From assembly GCA_964528535.1 (NCBI GenBank), contig CAZGSQ010000003.1:19830-83829 (forward strand): a stretch of 64,000 bases of DNA, read 5' to 3'. The translations under genes and the position numbers were made by a program. The notes beneath the pieces are model-generated. The model was not told the origin of the DNA. It made no database searches and saw only the letters and a list, made by a program, of their open reading frames with translations. This document shows, one piece after another, positions 32,918 through 42,350 of this stretch. The DNA is from CAINVV01 sp964528535 (lineage in GTDB: Bacteria > Bacteroidota > Bacteroidia > Bacteroidales > Prolixibacteraceae). Each line of letters begins with the position of its first letter. Position 1 is the first letter of the stretch.

Positions 32918-33283
32918 ATGGGAACTTTAAAATACAAAGGCTATTCAGGAACTGTTGAGTACAGTGAAGAAGACAGTTGCCTGTTTGGAAAGGTTATAGG
33001 AATGAGTAAAAATGTACTTACCTACGAAGGCAATACTGTCGAGGAGTTGAAAGCTGATTTTGAGGCTGGTATTGACCTATACCTCGAAAGCTGCAAAGAG
33101 CGGTGTGTTAAACCTCAAAAACCCTACAGCGGATCTCTGAATATCCGGATTCCATCGGAGGTACACAGTCAACTGGCACTTAAAGCGCAAATGACAGGCC
33201 GTTCCATCAATGCGGTTATCAAAGATTTGCTGACGAATCAGTACCATGGCATCAAACCGATCCAAATTTTATCCGACCGATGA
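32918..33283 (+). CDS. hicB: HicB-type antitoxin
   Basis: A 121-residue antitoxin with an N-terminal RNase-H-like partial fold (YSGTVEYSEEDSCLFGKVIGM, then VEELKADFEAGIDLYLESC) that neutralises HicA, and a C-terminal ribbon-helix-helix DNA-binding domain (SGSLNIRIPSEVHSQLALKAQMTGRSINAVIKD). It would repress the operon from the palindrome at 32613-32626. It converges on the XRE regulator gene with 9 bp between stop codons. Confidence 0.9.
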   Translation: MGTLKYKGYSGTVEYSEEDSCLFGKVIGMSKNVLTYEGNTVEELKADFEAGIDLYLESCKERCVKPQKPYSGSLNIRIPSEVHSQLALKAQMTGRSINAVIKDLLTNQYHGIKPIQILSDR

Positions 33284-33292
33284 TTTTCTCTC

Positions 33293-33517
33293 TTAGATAT
33301 TTGCCATTTTGTTGTCATCAACATATTCCAAAATATCACCAGGTTGACAGTCCAATGCTTTGCAAATTACTTCCAAAGTACTAAAGCGGATCGCTTTAGC
33401 CTTTCCGGTTTTTAAAATGGAAAGATTGGAAAGTGTCAAATCAACTCGTTCAGAAAGCTCGTTCAGGGAGACTTTGCGTCTGGCCATCATCACATCAAGA
33501 TTTACAACAATTGGCAT
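33293..33517 (-). CDS. XRE-family helix-turn-helix regulator (YozG-like)
   Basis: A 74-residue single-domain Cro/C1-type DNA-binding protein: LDVMMARRKVSLNELSERVDLTLSNLSILKTGK, then STLEVICKALDCQPGDILEY. Such short regulators are regularly paired with DUF2975 membrane proteins, as here, where the membrane protein gene lies 3 bp upstream. The pair is often thought to form a small membrane-linked regulatory module, but its signal is unknown. Confidence 0.88.
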   Translation of the reverse strand: MPIVVNLDVMMARRKVSLNELSERVDLTLSNLSILKTGKAKAIRFSTLEVICKALDCQPGDILEYVDDNKMANI

Positions 33518-33520
33518 GGC

Positions 33521-34075
33521 TTAAACGGTCAGATCGTTTTCTTCCTGAATTTCAATTCCTCTCTTAAAAATCTGGGCAATGACAAAAAGTGTCACACCCA
33601 TAAACAACCATACATCCGCGCCACCCAAGCGCATGTATTGTATTTCAGGCATTTTTACACCAAGACTTTCCAACCACCGGGCATAGTTACCCCCCCAAAA
33701 AGAGAAGATGCCAATGCCCAAAGACAAATAGGATACTTTAAAAATAAAACTTCCCATTTCTCTGGTGAATGGCTGAGACATATTTAATCTCTTGTCGTGT
33801 AGAACTTTTACAATCAGGTAAAATAACAATGCCCTCATAATTGCTACAATACTCATCAGCAACGTTTCAACGAAAAAATATCCGGGATCGTATTTAAAAA
33901 GAGCAGTCAAATCAACTTCCTTCCATAGAAATTGGGCACCAACAGGTTTGAGTACCAATGTAAAAATGCCATTGAATACAATACCTCCGGCCTCAGTAGC
34001 AACTCCTACAAATATGATCCACGAAAAGACATACAACAATTTAAGCATTTGACTTGTGCTAATTTTAATTTCCAT
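33521..34075 (-). CDS. DUF2975 membrane protein
   Basis: A 184-residue protein with four hydrophobic segments (about residues 12-33, 65-87, 108-128 and 152-172), the layout of DUF2975 proteins. It is co-transcribed with the XRE regulator 3 bp downstream. Intergenic 34076-34294 upstream is very AT-rich in its first half and probably contains the promoter, though no clean -33/-7 pair was identified. Confidence 0.8.
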   Translation of the reverse strand: MEIKISTSQMLKLLYVFSWIIFVGVATEAGGIVFNGIFTLVLKPVGAQFLWKEVDLTALFKYDPGYFFVETLLMSIVAIMRALLFYLIVKVLHDKRLNMSQPFTREMGSFIFKVSYLSLGIGIFSFWGGNYARWLESLGVKMPEIQYMRLGGADVWLFMGVTLFVIAQIFKRGIEIQEENDLTV

Positions 34076-34294
34076 TGTGTTTGCATTTTAAAATTTAAGT
34101 TGCAATTATAATAAATATTTATTGTTTATCAATAATTATTTACCTTTTAGCAAAATTATTTTGTATTTTTTTAGGAATTTGATTTTTCATTGGCTAAAAG
34201 GACACTTCAGAAGATGGGAAGACCTTTCAATTTGCAATTCGACTCTCCCCATTTCACACACACTTTTTCGCAAAGTCAACCCCTGCAACAACAA

Positions 34295-35518
34295 TCAACC
34301 TTCCTCTTTCCTCACCGCCTTCGGGAGAAATGCCACAATCACCGCCCCTGTCAATGCCAATCCGATCAGAAAAACAAAACCTGTTGCATAGCTTTTTGTA
34401 GCCACGTCGTAAAAATGTCCGACAAGCATGGGAAAGAGAGATTCGGCGATGCCGTCGGCCACCAGGATGATGCCCATGGTACGTCCAAGGGCGCGAATGC
34501 CAAACAGATCGGCGGCCATGAGGGGAATGATCATGTAGTCTCCGCCGAGCCCGATGCCGAAAATGACTGCAAATAGGTAGATCCTACCGGGGAAGTCGGG
34601 GAGCAGCAGCAATGGAATGGTGAGGCCTACGATCAGGTAGATCAGGATCATCACATATTTGCGGTTGACCAGGTCGGCCAGGAAGCCCATCAGCACCCTG
34701 CCTGCCAGGCTCGAGAACATCAGAAAAGACATGACTTGAGCTGCGTTGGATTGCGAATAGTCCAAATCACGCAGGTAGAGTTTCATGTGCTGCACAATGC
34801 TGCCAACCGCCCCGATGGAACACATGCTGCCGACGGCCAGCAGGTAAAAATTTGGATTGCGAAGGATGTTCCGGATTGAAACCACCTCGGCAGGTTTTGC
34901 CTTTTCGACCTGGTTACTGGAATTGTCTTTGATAAACCAGGCCATGGGGAAGGCGATCAGGATGATCAGGACGCCAAGCGATGCCAAAGCCATATGCCAA
35001 CCAAGATTTTTTTCAAGCCCGGCTGAAATCAGGGGAACCAGTGCCCCACCGGTACCGATTCCAAGGTAGGCTAGGCCCATTGCCTTGCCCCTGTTCCTGT
35101 CGAACCATCTGGATATCAGAACCTGACATGGAAGTGGACCGCCAAAAACATAACCCAGCGCATTAAAAATATAGAAGAGGTAAAACATCCCCAAAGAACT
35201 TGACTGGCTGAGCCCGATTAATGCGACGCCGGCAAACAAGGTACCTGTCAGCATCAGTTTTCGTGGGCCATAGGAATCGATCAGCCATCCGGCGAGGAAT
35301 CCGAACAAGGGGGCAACCAGCAATTTTCCCAGGGCATTGCCAGAGGTGACCTCTGACCTTGACCATCCAAACTCCTTGGTCATGAAATCATAAAAGAAAG
35401 GTGTGCCGTAAAGGGCAAATCCTACGATTGCAAACAAGGCCAGAAAAGCAGTCGCGAGAATGTAAGTTTGAGAACTGCGCTGGCGGTCTGTATGAGTTAA
35501 TTGATTTGTTTCGATCAT
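34295..35518 (-). CDS. MFS transporter, oxalate/formate antiporter (OFA)-like
   Basis: A 407-residue 12-helix carrier. The first helix region TYILATAFLALFAIVGFALYGTPFFYDF, then GWSRSEVTSGNALGKLLVAPLFGFLAGWLIDSYGPRKLML with the MFS loop motif GxLxDxxGPRK, and LISRWFDRNRGKAMGLAYLGIGTGGAL are typical of monocarboxylate/OFA permeases. The ATG at 35518 was chosen because the 37 residues of the longer frame are low-complexity and contain a 9-bp direct repeat at DNA level. The substrate is probably an organic anion. Confidence 0.86.
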   Translation of the reverse strand: MIETNQLTHTDRQRSSQTYILATAFLALFAIVGFALYGTPFFYDFMTKEFGWSRSEVTSGNALGKLLVAPLFGFLAGWLIDSYGPRKLMLTGTLFAGVALIGLSQSSSLGMFYLFYIFNALGYVFGGPLPCQVLISRWFDRNRGKAMGLAYLGIGTGGALVPLISAGLEKNLGWHMALASLGVLIILIAFPMAWFIKDNSSNQVEKAKPAEVVSIRNILRNPNFYLLAVGSMCSIGAVGSIVQHMKLYLRDLDYSQSNAAQVMSFLMFSSLAGRVLMGFLADLVNRKYVMILIYLIVGLTIPLLLLPDFPGRIYLFAVIFGIGLGGDYMIIPLMAADLFGIRALGRTMGIILVADGIAESLFPMLVGHFYDVATKSYATGFVFLIGLALTGAVIVAFLPKAVRKEEG

Positions 35519-35743
35519 CTTTTCTATCGTTGCGCGTTGCGGGTTACAGGTTGCGGGTCGTTTGAATTTGCGGATGACTAAAAGCCTAAAGCCAACTTCC
35601 ATCAGCCTTTTCGTGTCAATCTCTGCCACTAAGATAGGAGATTTACTAACAAGTTCAACCTGTCGACCTCTGATTCCCCACCAATAGGAGCGTCTTAATG
35701 TAGAGAAGTTATGCGAAATGGTGTTCGCTGATCAGTTGATATG

Positions 35744-36457
35744 CTATATAAAATTCTTGTTTAAGTACTCTTGAAATGTCTCTTTGTATTGGTCGCTTAT
35801 CGGAATGTAAACTTTTCCATCAAACACAATCCTATTCCTTTCTATGACGGTAATTTTACTGAGGTTTACGATATATGATCTGTGGACACGCATAAAATGC
35901 TGTGAATTAAGATTTTGTTCCAGTTGCTTCATACTAATCAATGACATAATCGGCTTATTTCCTGAGAGGTAAATCTTGACATATTCATTCATTGCTTCAA
36001 TGTAATTGATCTCTTTAAGATTGATTCTAACGATCCTGTAATCTGAATGAAGGAAAAGAAACTCCTCATCATTTTTTACCTGAACCGTTCCTGTCTGTTG
36101 TGTCTCAAACCAGGCTCTGGCCTTATTGGCAGATTTCAGAAAATCGGTAAAACAGATTGGTTTCAGTAAATAATCAAGTGCATCGACCTTAAAACCTTCA
36201 AGGGCATAGTCTGCATAAGCCGTTGTAAAGATCACTTTTGGAGGATTGACAAGTGTCTTTACAAAATCCATCCCATTTAAATCCGGCATATTAATATCCA
36301 CAAACATCAGGTCTATTGGTTCATTCTTCAAGACATCCGTGGCAAATAATGCACTTTCCAGAAGTGAAACATTTTCCAGAAATGGAATTTTCTGAATATA
36401 GGACTCCATCTGCCTCAAAGCCAATGGCTCATCGTCTATTACAATGCATCTGATCAT
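35744..36457 (-). CDS. LytTR-type response regulator
   Basis: A 237-residue regulator. The receiver domain (1-118) has the acidic pair D9-E10 region (IDDEP), phospho-acceptor D54 in FVDINMPDLNG, and the Thr and Lys switch residues in TTAYADYALEGF and LLKPI. The C-terminal LytTR domain (about 140-235) contains INYIEAMNEYVKIYL and FMRVHRSYIVNLSKI. Its start overlaps the kinase stop by 4 bp, so the two are coupled. Confidence 0.93.
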   Translation of the reverse strand: MIRCIVIDDEPLALRQMESYIQKIPFLENVSLLESALFATDVLKNEPIDLMFVDINMPDLNGMDFVKTLVNPPKVIFTTAYADYALEGFKVDALDYLLKPICFTDFLKSANKARAWFETQQTGTVQVKNDEEFLFLHSDYRIVRINLKEINYIEAMNEYVKIYLSGNKPIMSLISMKQLEQNLNSQHFMRVHRSYIVNLSKITVIERNRIVFDGKVYIPISDQYKETFQEYLNKNFI

Positions 36458-37602
36458 ATTGGAATAGATAGGTTAATTGTAGAAAAAAAATCATTTTCAA
36501 TGATATCCAGCTGATAATCATTCCCGTAAAGTAATCTCAAACGCTTTCTGATTGTATCAATTGCGACTCCGCTATAGTCTTCTGACTGCGAACCATTTGT
36601 CTTACTCTTCTTTACGGTAAAGAGCAGTCTTTTATCTCCAACTTCCATTGCAATGCTAATAAATGAGTTGTCCTTGTAACTGATTCCATACTTAAACGCA
36701 TTTTCAACCAAGGGGATGAAAAGAAATGGATGAATGGGTTTATCCGGCAGATTACCTGGAAGGTCAATTGTAATTTTTACCCTTTCGCTCAATCTGAGAT
36801 TCATCAGCCTTACATAGCTCTCAATAAATTCAACCTCCCTTGCTATTGAAGAATCCAGAGTATTGGTTTCAGGAAGGAGATATCGCATCATTTTTGAAAG
36901 CCTGATAATGGCAGACTTAGCTTCCTCAGAATTAATATCCACAAGAGCGTGGATATTGTTCAGGGTATTCATAAAAAAGTGGGGACCGATCTGATTACGA
37001 AGAAGCAAAAGTTGATTTGCCACATTTTCCTTTTCGAGCAATGACTTCTCCTGCATAACTTTCGACCACCTTAACGTCCCTCTCAAGCCGGTATCAAAAC
37101 CAATTAGCAGGATGGAAAGCACAAAAAAATTTGCATATGCGGGAACGGGTTCCGATTTCCCTTGCTTGAACGGCATCATCATATCAGCTCCTCCTTGCCT
37201 CGTAGGAGGTGGAGGTCTAGGTACATCTGGAGGAGGAAGGTCCGGCTGAGTTGTATGAAGTTCAATTGGTGGATTGGCATTTGTCTTGCCATTTTCGAGC
37301 AAAAAAATTGTTACGGCAAGCAAGCAAATAAAGCCAAAAACAGCTACCAAAAAGGACAAGATTCTCCCTTTAAAAAGTAATCTGGGAACGAAATACAATC
37401 TGTTGAAAAGGAGTAAGACCGATAATGGAATCAGCGTTTTGAACTGATTCAAAACGCTTTCCATGAGGGGCTTTTGATTGTCTTCCGTGAACAGGATTGG
37501 TATAATCAGCAAAACTATCCACACGAAAGCAATCAGGAAAATTTCAGTAATCCGGATTAATTTCCTTTGATCCATCCTATTTTTACTCCTAAGGATATCC
37601 AT
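36454..37602 (-). CDS. LytS-like sensor histidine kinase
   Basis: A 382-residue kinase with four membrane helices (about 21-38, 55-73, 80-103, 156-174) and an unusual proline-rich extracytoplasmic loop between helices three and four (residues 111-135). The His_kinase domain carries H208 in NQIGPHFFMNTLNNIHAL, a slight variant of the usual QINPHFLFN. The ATPase lid region PFLFIPLVENAFKYGI is present. It signals to the LytTR regulator overlapping its stop, and lies 51 bp after a lipoprotein gene that could act as its ligand sensor. Confidence 0.92.
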   Translation of the reverse strand: MDILRSKNRMDQRKLIRITEIFLIAFVWIVLLIIPILFTEDNQKPLMESVLNQFKTLIPLSVLLLFNRLYFVPRLLFKGRILSFLVAVFGFICLLAVTIFLLENGKTNANPPIELHTTQPDLPPPDVPRPPPPTRQGGADMMMPFKQGKSEPVPAYANFFVLSILLIGFDTGLRGTLRWSKVMQEKSLLEKENVANQLLLLRNQIGPHFFMNTLNNIHALVDINSEEAKSAIIRLSKMMRYLLPETNTLDSSIAREVEFIESYVRLMNLRLSERVKITIDLPGNLPDKPIHPFLFIPLVENAFKYGISYKDNSFISIAMEVGDKRLLFTVKKSKTNGSQSEDYSGVAIDTIRKRLRLLYGNDYQLDIIENDFFSTINLSIPI

Positions 37603-37653
37603 TATGAAATGACTCAGATAAATTATTAAGTAATTTTTATTACGAAAAGCAAT

Positions 37654-38943
37654 CTATTTAAACATGAAATCTGTATTGATAATCGCCGGCATGCTGATCG
37701 GTTGAGAATAGAGAAATGCTCCGGTTGGCGCAACATAGCCCAGGCTGTTGGAAAGGGCAAGCACTTTGGCTTTCTGTTCAGTTGTCAGAGAGTTATAGAT
37801 TTGTGAAAAATTGGTTGCATAATAGTAGCTAAGCATTCCGTCCAGTTCTCCATATCTTTTTGACAAAGTGATGACGGTAGATGAATCAGCGGCAGCAGTT
37901 GTCAGAAATTTACGCAGCTCCTTTGAAATATCAGTTCTTTTTTGGACAAGTTCTGTCAGTGCAGATCGCTGCAGTTCAACGATCCCTTTCATCTGGGCAG
38001 CTTGTTTGGTATCCAAAATGGCCAAAAGATTCTGGCCCGCATCGGCGGTCATCTTCTCATTGATGGTGTAGTTGGGATTTCCCATTGCGGGCCAGTCTTT
38101 CAGATAGAAAGATCCAAAATAAGTTCCATGGCGTTCCGGACAAAAATAAACATCTGATTCAACAGTTCCGGCATACCAGGCGTACATCTCACTGGCATAG
38201 GTCATGACGGCAACGTTGACATCTTGTTGCAGATTGAGGCCATCCAGTGGATTTGCTAGCGTGGCACTCCAGTTCCCAATGCCGTTAAGCTTCTTCAATG
38301 CGTCAAGTTTTGTTTTTTGAGCTGTTGTCATGGAGTTTATTACTGTTCCAAATAATTGGGCTCTGTTGTAACTGATGAGTCCATCCACTCTATAAAGCTC
38401 GGCAGTGAAGGCCATTACTGCATCCATGCTCAAGCCAGAAGTCCCGGATGGAAGTTCCCTGTTTATCAATTGTCTGAAGGCCTTGCACAATGGAAACCTT
38501 TTGTACCCGAACGCATTGATTTGAGCGATTTGTTCTTTTGCTCTGGTTACAAACATTTCTATTTGAGCAGTTGTCAAAAGATTCAGCATATTGAATGCGA
38601 TAATGGTCACAAAACTCGTATTGTGCCCGAGTTGGGTTGGGTCATTGTCACGAAGGTATTGGAATCCGCTATAATCCGCAACTTTGCCTGGAGGCAGAAA
38701 AGTCTGTGATCCTAAACTCCCAGTCATGAAACCAAGGCCATCAAAAGCAATGGTATTACCCTGTGCTTCATCAGAGATCGCTTGATCTAAAATATACTGG
38801 TCGCCTGAAGTAGAGCTGGTATTTGCAGGAGAGTTTGAAGAAACAGATGCCTCCTCAACAATAAGTTCATCCGGTGTACACTGGATAAAAAGTAGCATCA
38901 ATAAGATTGCAATCAAAGGGTAATTAAAGTTCCTGGTTTTCAT
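37654..38943 (-). CDS. Secreted lipoprotein with repeated LTxxQ motifs
   Basis: A 429-residue lipoprotein starting at 38943 with a signal peptide ending in LLFIQC. The mature protein is mostly helical and carries at least three CpxP/Spy-like LTxxQ elements (LTTAQIEMFVTRAKEQ, MTTAQKTKLDALKKLN and LTTEQKAKVLALSN) spaced across the chain. Spy/CpxP proteins are usually about 150 residues, so this looks like an expanded, multi-repeat relative. It is followed 51 bp downstream by the LytS/LytTR pair. Function not recognised; a periplasmic stress-sensing role is inferred. Confidence 0.7.
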   Translation of the reverse strand: MKTRNFNYPLIAILLMLLFIQCTPDELIVEEASVSSNSPANTSSTSGDQYILDQAISDEAQGNTIAFDGLGFMTGSLGSQTFLPPGKVADYSGFQYLRDNDPTQLGHNTSFVTIIAFNMLNLLTTAQIEMFVTRAKEQIAQINAFGYKRFPLCKAFRQLINRELPSGTSGLSMDAVMAFTAELYRVDGLISYNRAQLFGTVINSMTTAQKTKLDALKKLNGIGNWSATLANPLDGLNLQQDVNVAVMTYASEMYAWYAGTVESDVYFCPERHGTYFGSFYLKDWPAMGNPNYTINEKMTADAGQNLLAILDTKQAAQMKGIVELQRSALTELVQKRTDISKELRKFLTTAAADSSTVITLSKRYGELDGMLSYYYATNFSQIYNSLTTEQKAKVLALSNSLGYVAPTGAFLYSQPISMPAIINTDFMFK

Positions 38944-39298
38944 GACTTTGAGATTAGTGATTATTAACAATAACCAAATCTAGTTTCAGGAAGTTTCTTA
39001 ATCAAATCAAATCAATAGTTCCGGAAAATGTTTATGTGGATGGATGCTATTTAACTGTCAATGAAAAACGGAAAATTTAGATTTTGAAATCAAACAACTC
39101 ACTCATATTTACCGGTTCATGGGAACATGCAAAACTGACCCACACACTGAATCGAAAACCAACTGTTCAACCTGCAACCGTTTTCTTGATCGCACCTGCA
39201 AGGTGCCTTGATTGGGAGCATACCTATGATTTTGGGGTTGCTAATGAGAAGCCAAACAATTGGAAACCTTGCAAAATGATTGAGGCAGCTCCATTCAA
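38944..39298. other. AT-rich intergenic region, no gene supported
   Basis: This 355-bp gap separates the metallophosphoesterase gene from the LTxxQ lipoprotein gene. A 78-codon plus-strand frame (39084-39320) has no recognisable domain, no start context and overlaps a coding end. No clear terminator hairpin was seen, so the lipoprotein-kinase-regulator unit may have its own promoter here. Confidence 0.4.
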
Positions 39299-40750
39299 TC
39301 AATGGGAACTGATCAAATAAGAGTTCAGTACCTCATTGTTTTTGTGTTGAGAATCAATACTTGTTTGCAGGTAATCTACTGTTGCGATGCTTCCCTTTAA
39401 TGTTACCCTTAAATAGCCTGGTGCGTTTATTATTGTACCAGCCTTGTATCCATATTCAATGGCTGAGTTAATATTCCCATATCTCATACTTCCCGGTTGG
39501 GGTATTACCTGGTAAACGATTCCATCCATTTTCTGACTGGCAAATACATGGTCATGTCCATGAAAAATAGCACTGACTTTGTATTTTACCAACAATTCAT
39601 GAATCGGTTCATCCCATCCAGGACGATGAGAAAAAAATCCATTGGTGCTATCTGAATTTAATCCACCCCATTCAAAAAACCTCGCGGCTTCAATACCTCC
39701 GCGTGCAACTCCATTGGTGTCGGCCCCTCCTACAAGGTTATGAATAAATACAAACCTCAATTTCGATTTGCTTTTCTGGAGAGTTGTTGTCAACCAATTG
39801 TATTGCTCATTCCCAAGTGTCCTTTCCCAGGGATCCCTATTGTCAGAAGTAAACCGGAAAGGATCAAGGACAATAAACAACGCATTGCCCCACTCCCAGG
39901 AATAGTAGTTCTCAGTATGTCTGCCGTTTTCCATCTTTCCCTCATTCCCTGTGTAAAAACCATCAGGATATGGATTGAAATAGTATTTCTCCCTTGTCGA
40001 AGTAGCCCAAGAGGTCATATTGTCAGCACTATTCCTGTTGATTTCTTTACCTGATTCTCCATCATGATTTCCCAAAACGAGAAATAACGGTGATGACCCG
40101 CATACCAACCCAAAGTAGTACCGTTGAGCGATATATTGTTTAACCGACTCCCTGTAATCCTTCTTGTATTTATCAGTCATCCAGGTATCCCCCAGATCGA
40201 TCAGAAAATCTGCGGAATCTAAAGCCATGTTTTGGAGAGTTCTGGTATAGATTTGGGTGCTTGTATTTTCGTCCAGGTGGGAATCTGCCTGAACGATGAA
40301 TGTAAAGCCACTTCTTTCAGATCGTTGTGTTTGAAAAAAATAAAGTTCCGATGAAAATAGTTGATCAGAACCTGATTTGGTGTAATGAAATCGGTAATAA
40401 TATCTATGATTCGGCAGAAGCTGTTTAATCTCAACTGTTTGAGCCATCTCTTCATTGAATCTGGTTTTGGGAGACACAAAATTGAGTTTCTTTGGATCTA
40501 GTCCATAAAAAATTTGGCCAATCAATTGTTCGCCGGGGAAAATACTGATCGTAATAGAATGATTGGTTGGCCTGCTTAAGACAATATCAAAAGCCCGTGC
40601 AGGAACCTCTGTATGAAAAATGGCAGGTGGCCTGCTATTCCCATTGACTTCTTTTTTGTTTTGTGCAAATGCAAAAACGTGTAGCAAAAGAAGAAGCAGA
40701 AACAATCCCATTGTATTTTCGAAGAAAAATGTTCTATCCTTTCTATCCAT
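39299..40750 (-). CDS. Secreted metallophosphoesterase, paralogue 1
   Basis: A 483-residue exported protein with a Sec signal peptide (hydrophobic core LLLLLLHVFAFA). The N-terminal region (about 45-140; RPTNHSITISIF, KQLLPNHRYYYRFHY) is a fibronectin-III-like domain as in purple acid phosphatases. The calcineurin-like catalytic domain follows with metal ligands in ADSHLDE, LGDTW, LGNHDGE, FIHNLVGG and HGHDH. Three close paralogues (40762, 45274, 46703) lie in the same block. The gene follows the second paralogue after 11 bp. The substrate may be a phosphate ester or nucleotide outside the cell. Confidence 0.88.
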   Translation of the reverse strand: MDRKDRTFFFENTMGLFLLLLLLHVFAFAQNKKEVNGNSRPPAIFHTEVPARAFDIVLSRPTNHSITISIFPGEQLIGQIFYGLDPKKLNFVSPKTRFNEEMAQTVEIKQLLPNHRYYYRFHYTKSGSDQLFSSELYFFQTQRSERSGFTFIVQADSHLDENTSTQIYTRTLQNMALDSADFLIDLGDTWMTDKYKKDYRESVKQYIAQRYYFGLVCGSSPLFLVLGNHDGESGKEINRNSADNMTSWATSTREKYYFNPYPDGFYTGNEGKMENGRHTENYYSWEWGNALFIVLDPFRFTSDNRDPWERTLGNEQYNWLTTTLQKSKSKLRFVFIHNLVGGADTNGVARGGIEAARFFEWGGLNSDSTNGFFSHRPGWDEPIHELLVKYKVSAIFHGHDHVFASQKMDGIVYQVIPQPGSMRYGNINSAIEYGYKAGTIINAPGYLRVTLKGSIATVDYLQTSIDSQHKNNEVLNSYLISSH

Positions 40751-40761
40751 TGGACGAGCGA

Positions 40762-42267
40762 TTACTTGATTGTATAACTATAAGTGCTTTTTGAATCATT
40801 TGTCAGCATCGGACTCTCTTTCAGATATGATTTTACATAATCCACTTTTACCTCCTTCGCACTTACATTGACAAACAGGAATCCGGAATTTGGTAAAATT
40901 ACTCCAGATGCATAGGCATCCCTGTTGAAAGCCGTATAAGTATCATCCGCCGGATTAGGAACAGACTGGTAAATAATTCCATCCAGCTCCTGCCTTGCAT
41001 ATAGGTGGTCATGACCCTGAAAGAAAATGGTCACTCTATTTTTAACCATTAACTGGTGAATTGGCATCTTCCATTTGGGTCTGTACTTGTCAAACGCCCA
41101 GGTTCCACTTTGGTCATACGCACCCCATTCATAAAGTTTGGCAACTTCCACTCCGCCTCTTCCGGTTCCTAGTACATGGTGAGAAAAAACAAATTTAAAT
41201 TTTGCTCTGCTTTTCTTCAAGGTGTTTTTCAGCCAATTGTATTGTTCATCACCGAGTGTAATCCCCCATGGGTCTTTTCGATTAGTCTTTTCCCTTGATC
41301 CTGGTTGATTGTCAACCGGGATTTCAGAGTGCCAGTAAGGATCGATAACCACAAACAAAGCATTGCCCCATTCGAAAGCATAATAATCCTTTAGATAGCC
41401 AATGTGGGTAACGCTGTCCTTATCCCCACCATAGAAATCGCTTGGATCGGGCAGAGGAAAGTACTTTTTCCTTGCATTGGCTGCGAATACAGCAGCATTA
41501 TTTTCCTTTCCGTTCAGCAGATATTTGGCTGATTGTTCGTGGTTCCCGTTTACCAGAAACAGGGGAGGCATTCCTACGGTATTTCCAAGCCAAGCCCGTT
41601 GAGTAAGGTAGACTCTTTCAACTTTCTCTTTGTCTGCCTGGTTACCAAGCATGAGCCTGTCAATGCTGAAATCATCCCCCATCAAGAAATAGAAATCAGG
41701 TCTTTTTTGTTTAACACTATCCAAGGTTTGAAGGTAGAGCAATGGGTTAAACATTTTTCCTTCCCTTTCGGGATGAGAATCCCCCTGCACTCCAAAAGAG
41801 AAGGTTTCGTTGTATTTTTTTTGTGTTGAGAAACCTGAGATCCTGGTTTGACTTAATCCGGTTTTCTCTGGCAAACGAAAATTAAGGCTAAAGTTATAGG
41901 AAGTATTGGATGCCAGGTGATTAAGTGTGATACTGATAGGTTCGCCGTCAATTGACTTGTAAACAGTTGTTTTATTTTTCTTCTTGCTATTGATCTTTGA
42001 GTATTCTATGAATGCTTCACCATCTCTCTCCAGGATGACACTGGCAGTTATGGAACTGGAGGTAGGAGATCCCAGCACTATATTACCATTCACAACCACT
42101 GGCAAAGGTGATTTGAAGGTAATATTGTCTGTTCTCCCGTCCATATTATTCCTGATTTTCTGGCTATTCTTATCCTTTTTTTGGGTAAAAGAAAGATTGG
42201 CGAAAAAAAACTGAAGAAAAATACAGAGAAATATACCCTTAAATTTGCAGGGAATTCGATGTTTCAA
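40762..42267 (-). CDS. Secreted metallophosphoesterase, paralogue 2
   Basis: A 501-residue relative of the preceding gene with a Sec signal (IFLCIFLQFFFANLSF) and a lysine-rich mature start. The fibronectin-like part carries GSPTSSSITASVIL and the catalytic part GDSHPE, GDDFSID, NGNHEQ, SHHVLG and QGHDHLY. The motif GDD in place of GDT distinguishes it from its relatives. It is placed 83 bp after the arylsulfotransferase-like gene. All metal-binding positions seem intact, so it is probably active. Confidence 0.87.
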   Translation of the reverse strand: MKHRIPCKFKGIFLCIFLQFFFANLSFTQKKDKNSQKIRNNMDGRTDNITFKSPLPVVVNGNIVLGSPTSSSITASVILERDGEAFIEYSKINSKKKNKTTVYKSIDGEPISITLNHLASNTSYNFSLNFRLPEKTGLSQTRISGFSTQKKYNETFSFGVQGDSHPEREGKMFNPLLYLQTLDSVKQKRPDFYFLMGDDFSIDRLMLGNQADKEKVERVYLTQRAWLGNTVGMPPLFLVNGNHEQSAKYLLNGKENNAAVFAANARKKYFPLPDPSDFYGGDKDSVTHIGYLKDYYAFEWGNALFVVIDPYWHSEIPVDNQPGSREKTNRKDPWGITLGDEQYNWLKNTLKKSRAKFKFVFSHHVLGTGRGGVEVAKLYEWGAYDQSGTWAFDKYRPKWKMPIHQLMVKNRVTIFFQGHDHLYARQELDGIIYQSVPNPADDTYTAFNRDAYASGVILPNSGFLFVNVSAKEVKVDYVKSYLKESPMLTNDSKSTYSYTIK

Positions 42268-42350
42268 CTGAACTAAATTAGTGATATACTGTGAAAGACA
42301 TTTTCAGCTACCTGGATTGTCCTTTGAAGGCTCTGACTGCTAAAAAACTG

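Noticed and set aside
35536..35558. Direct repeat GTTGCGGGT, 14 bp apart, as a CRISPR or iteron start
   Set aside because: Only two 9-bp copies and no array; simple intergenic repetition.
39084..39320. 78-codon plus-strand frame in the gap before the LTxxQ lipoprotein gene
   Set aside because: No domain, no start context, and its end overlaps a minus-strand coding sequence.
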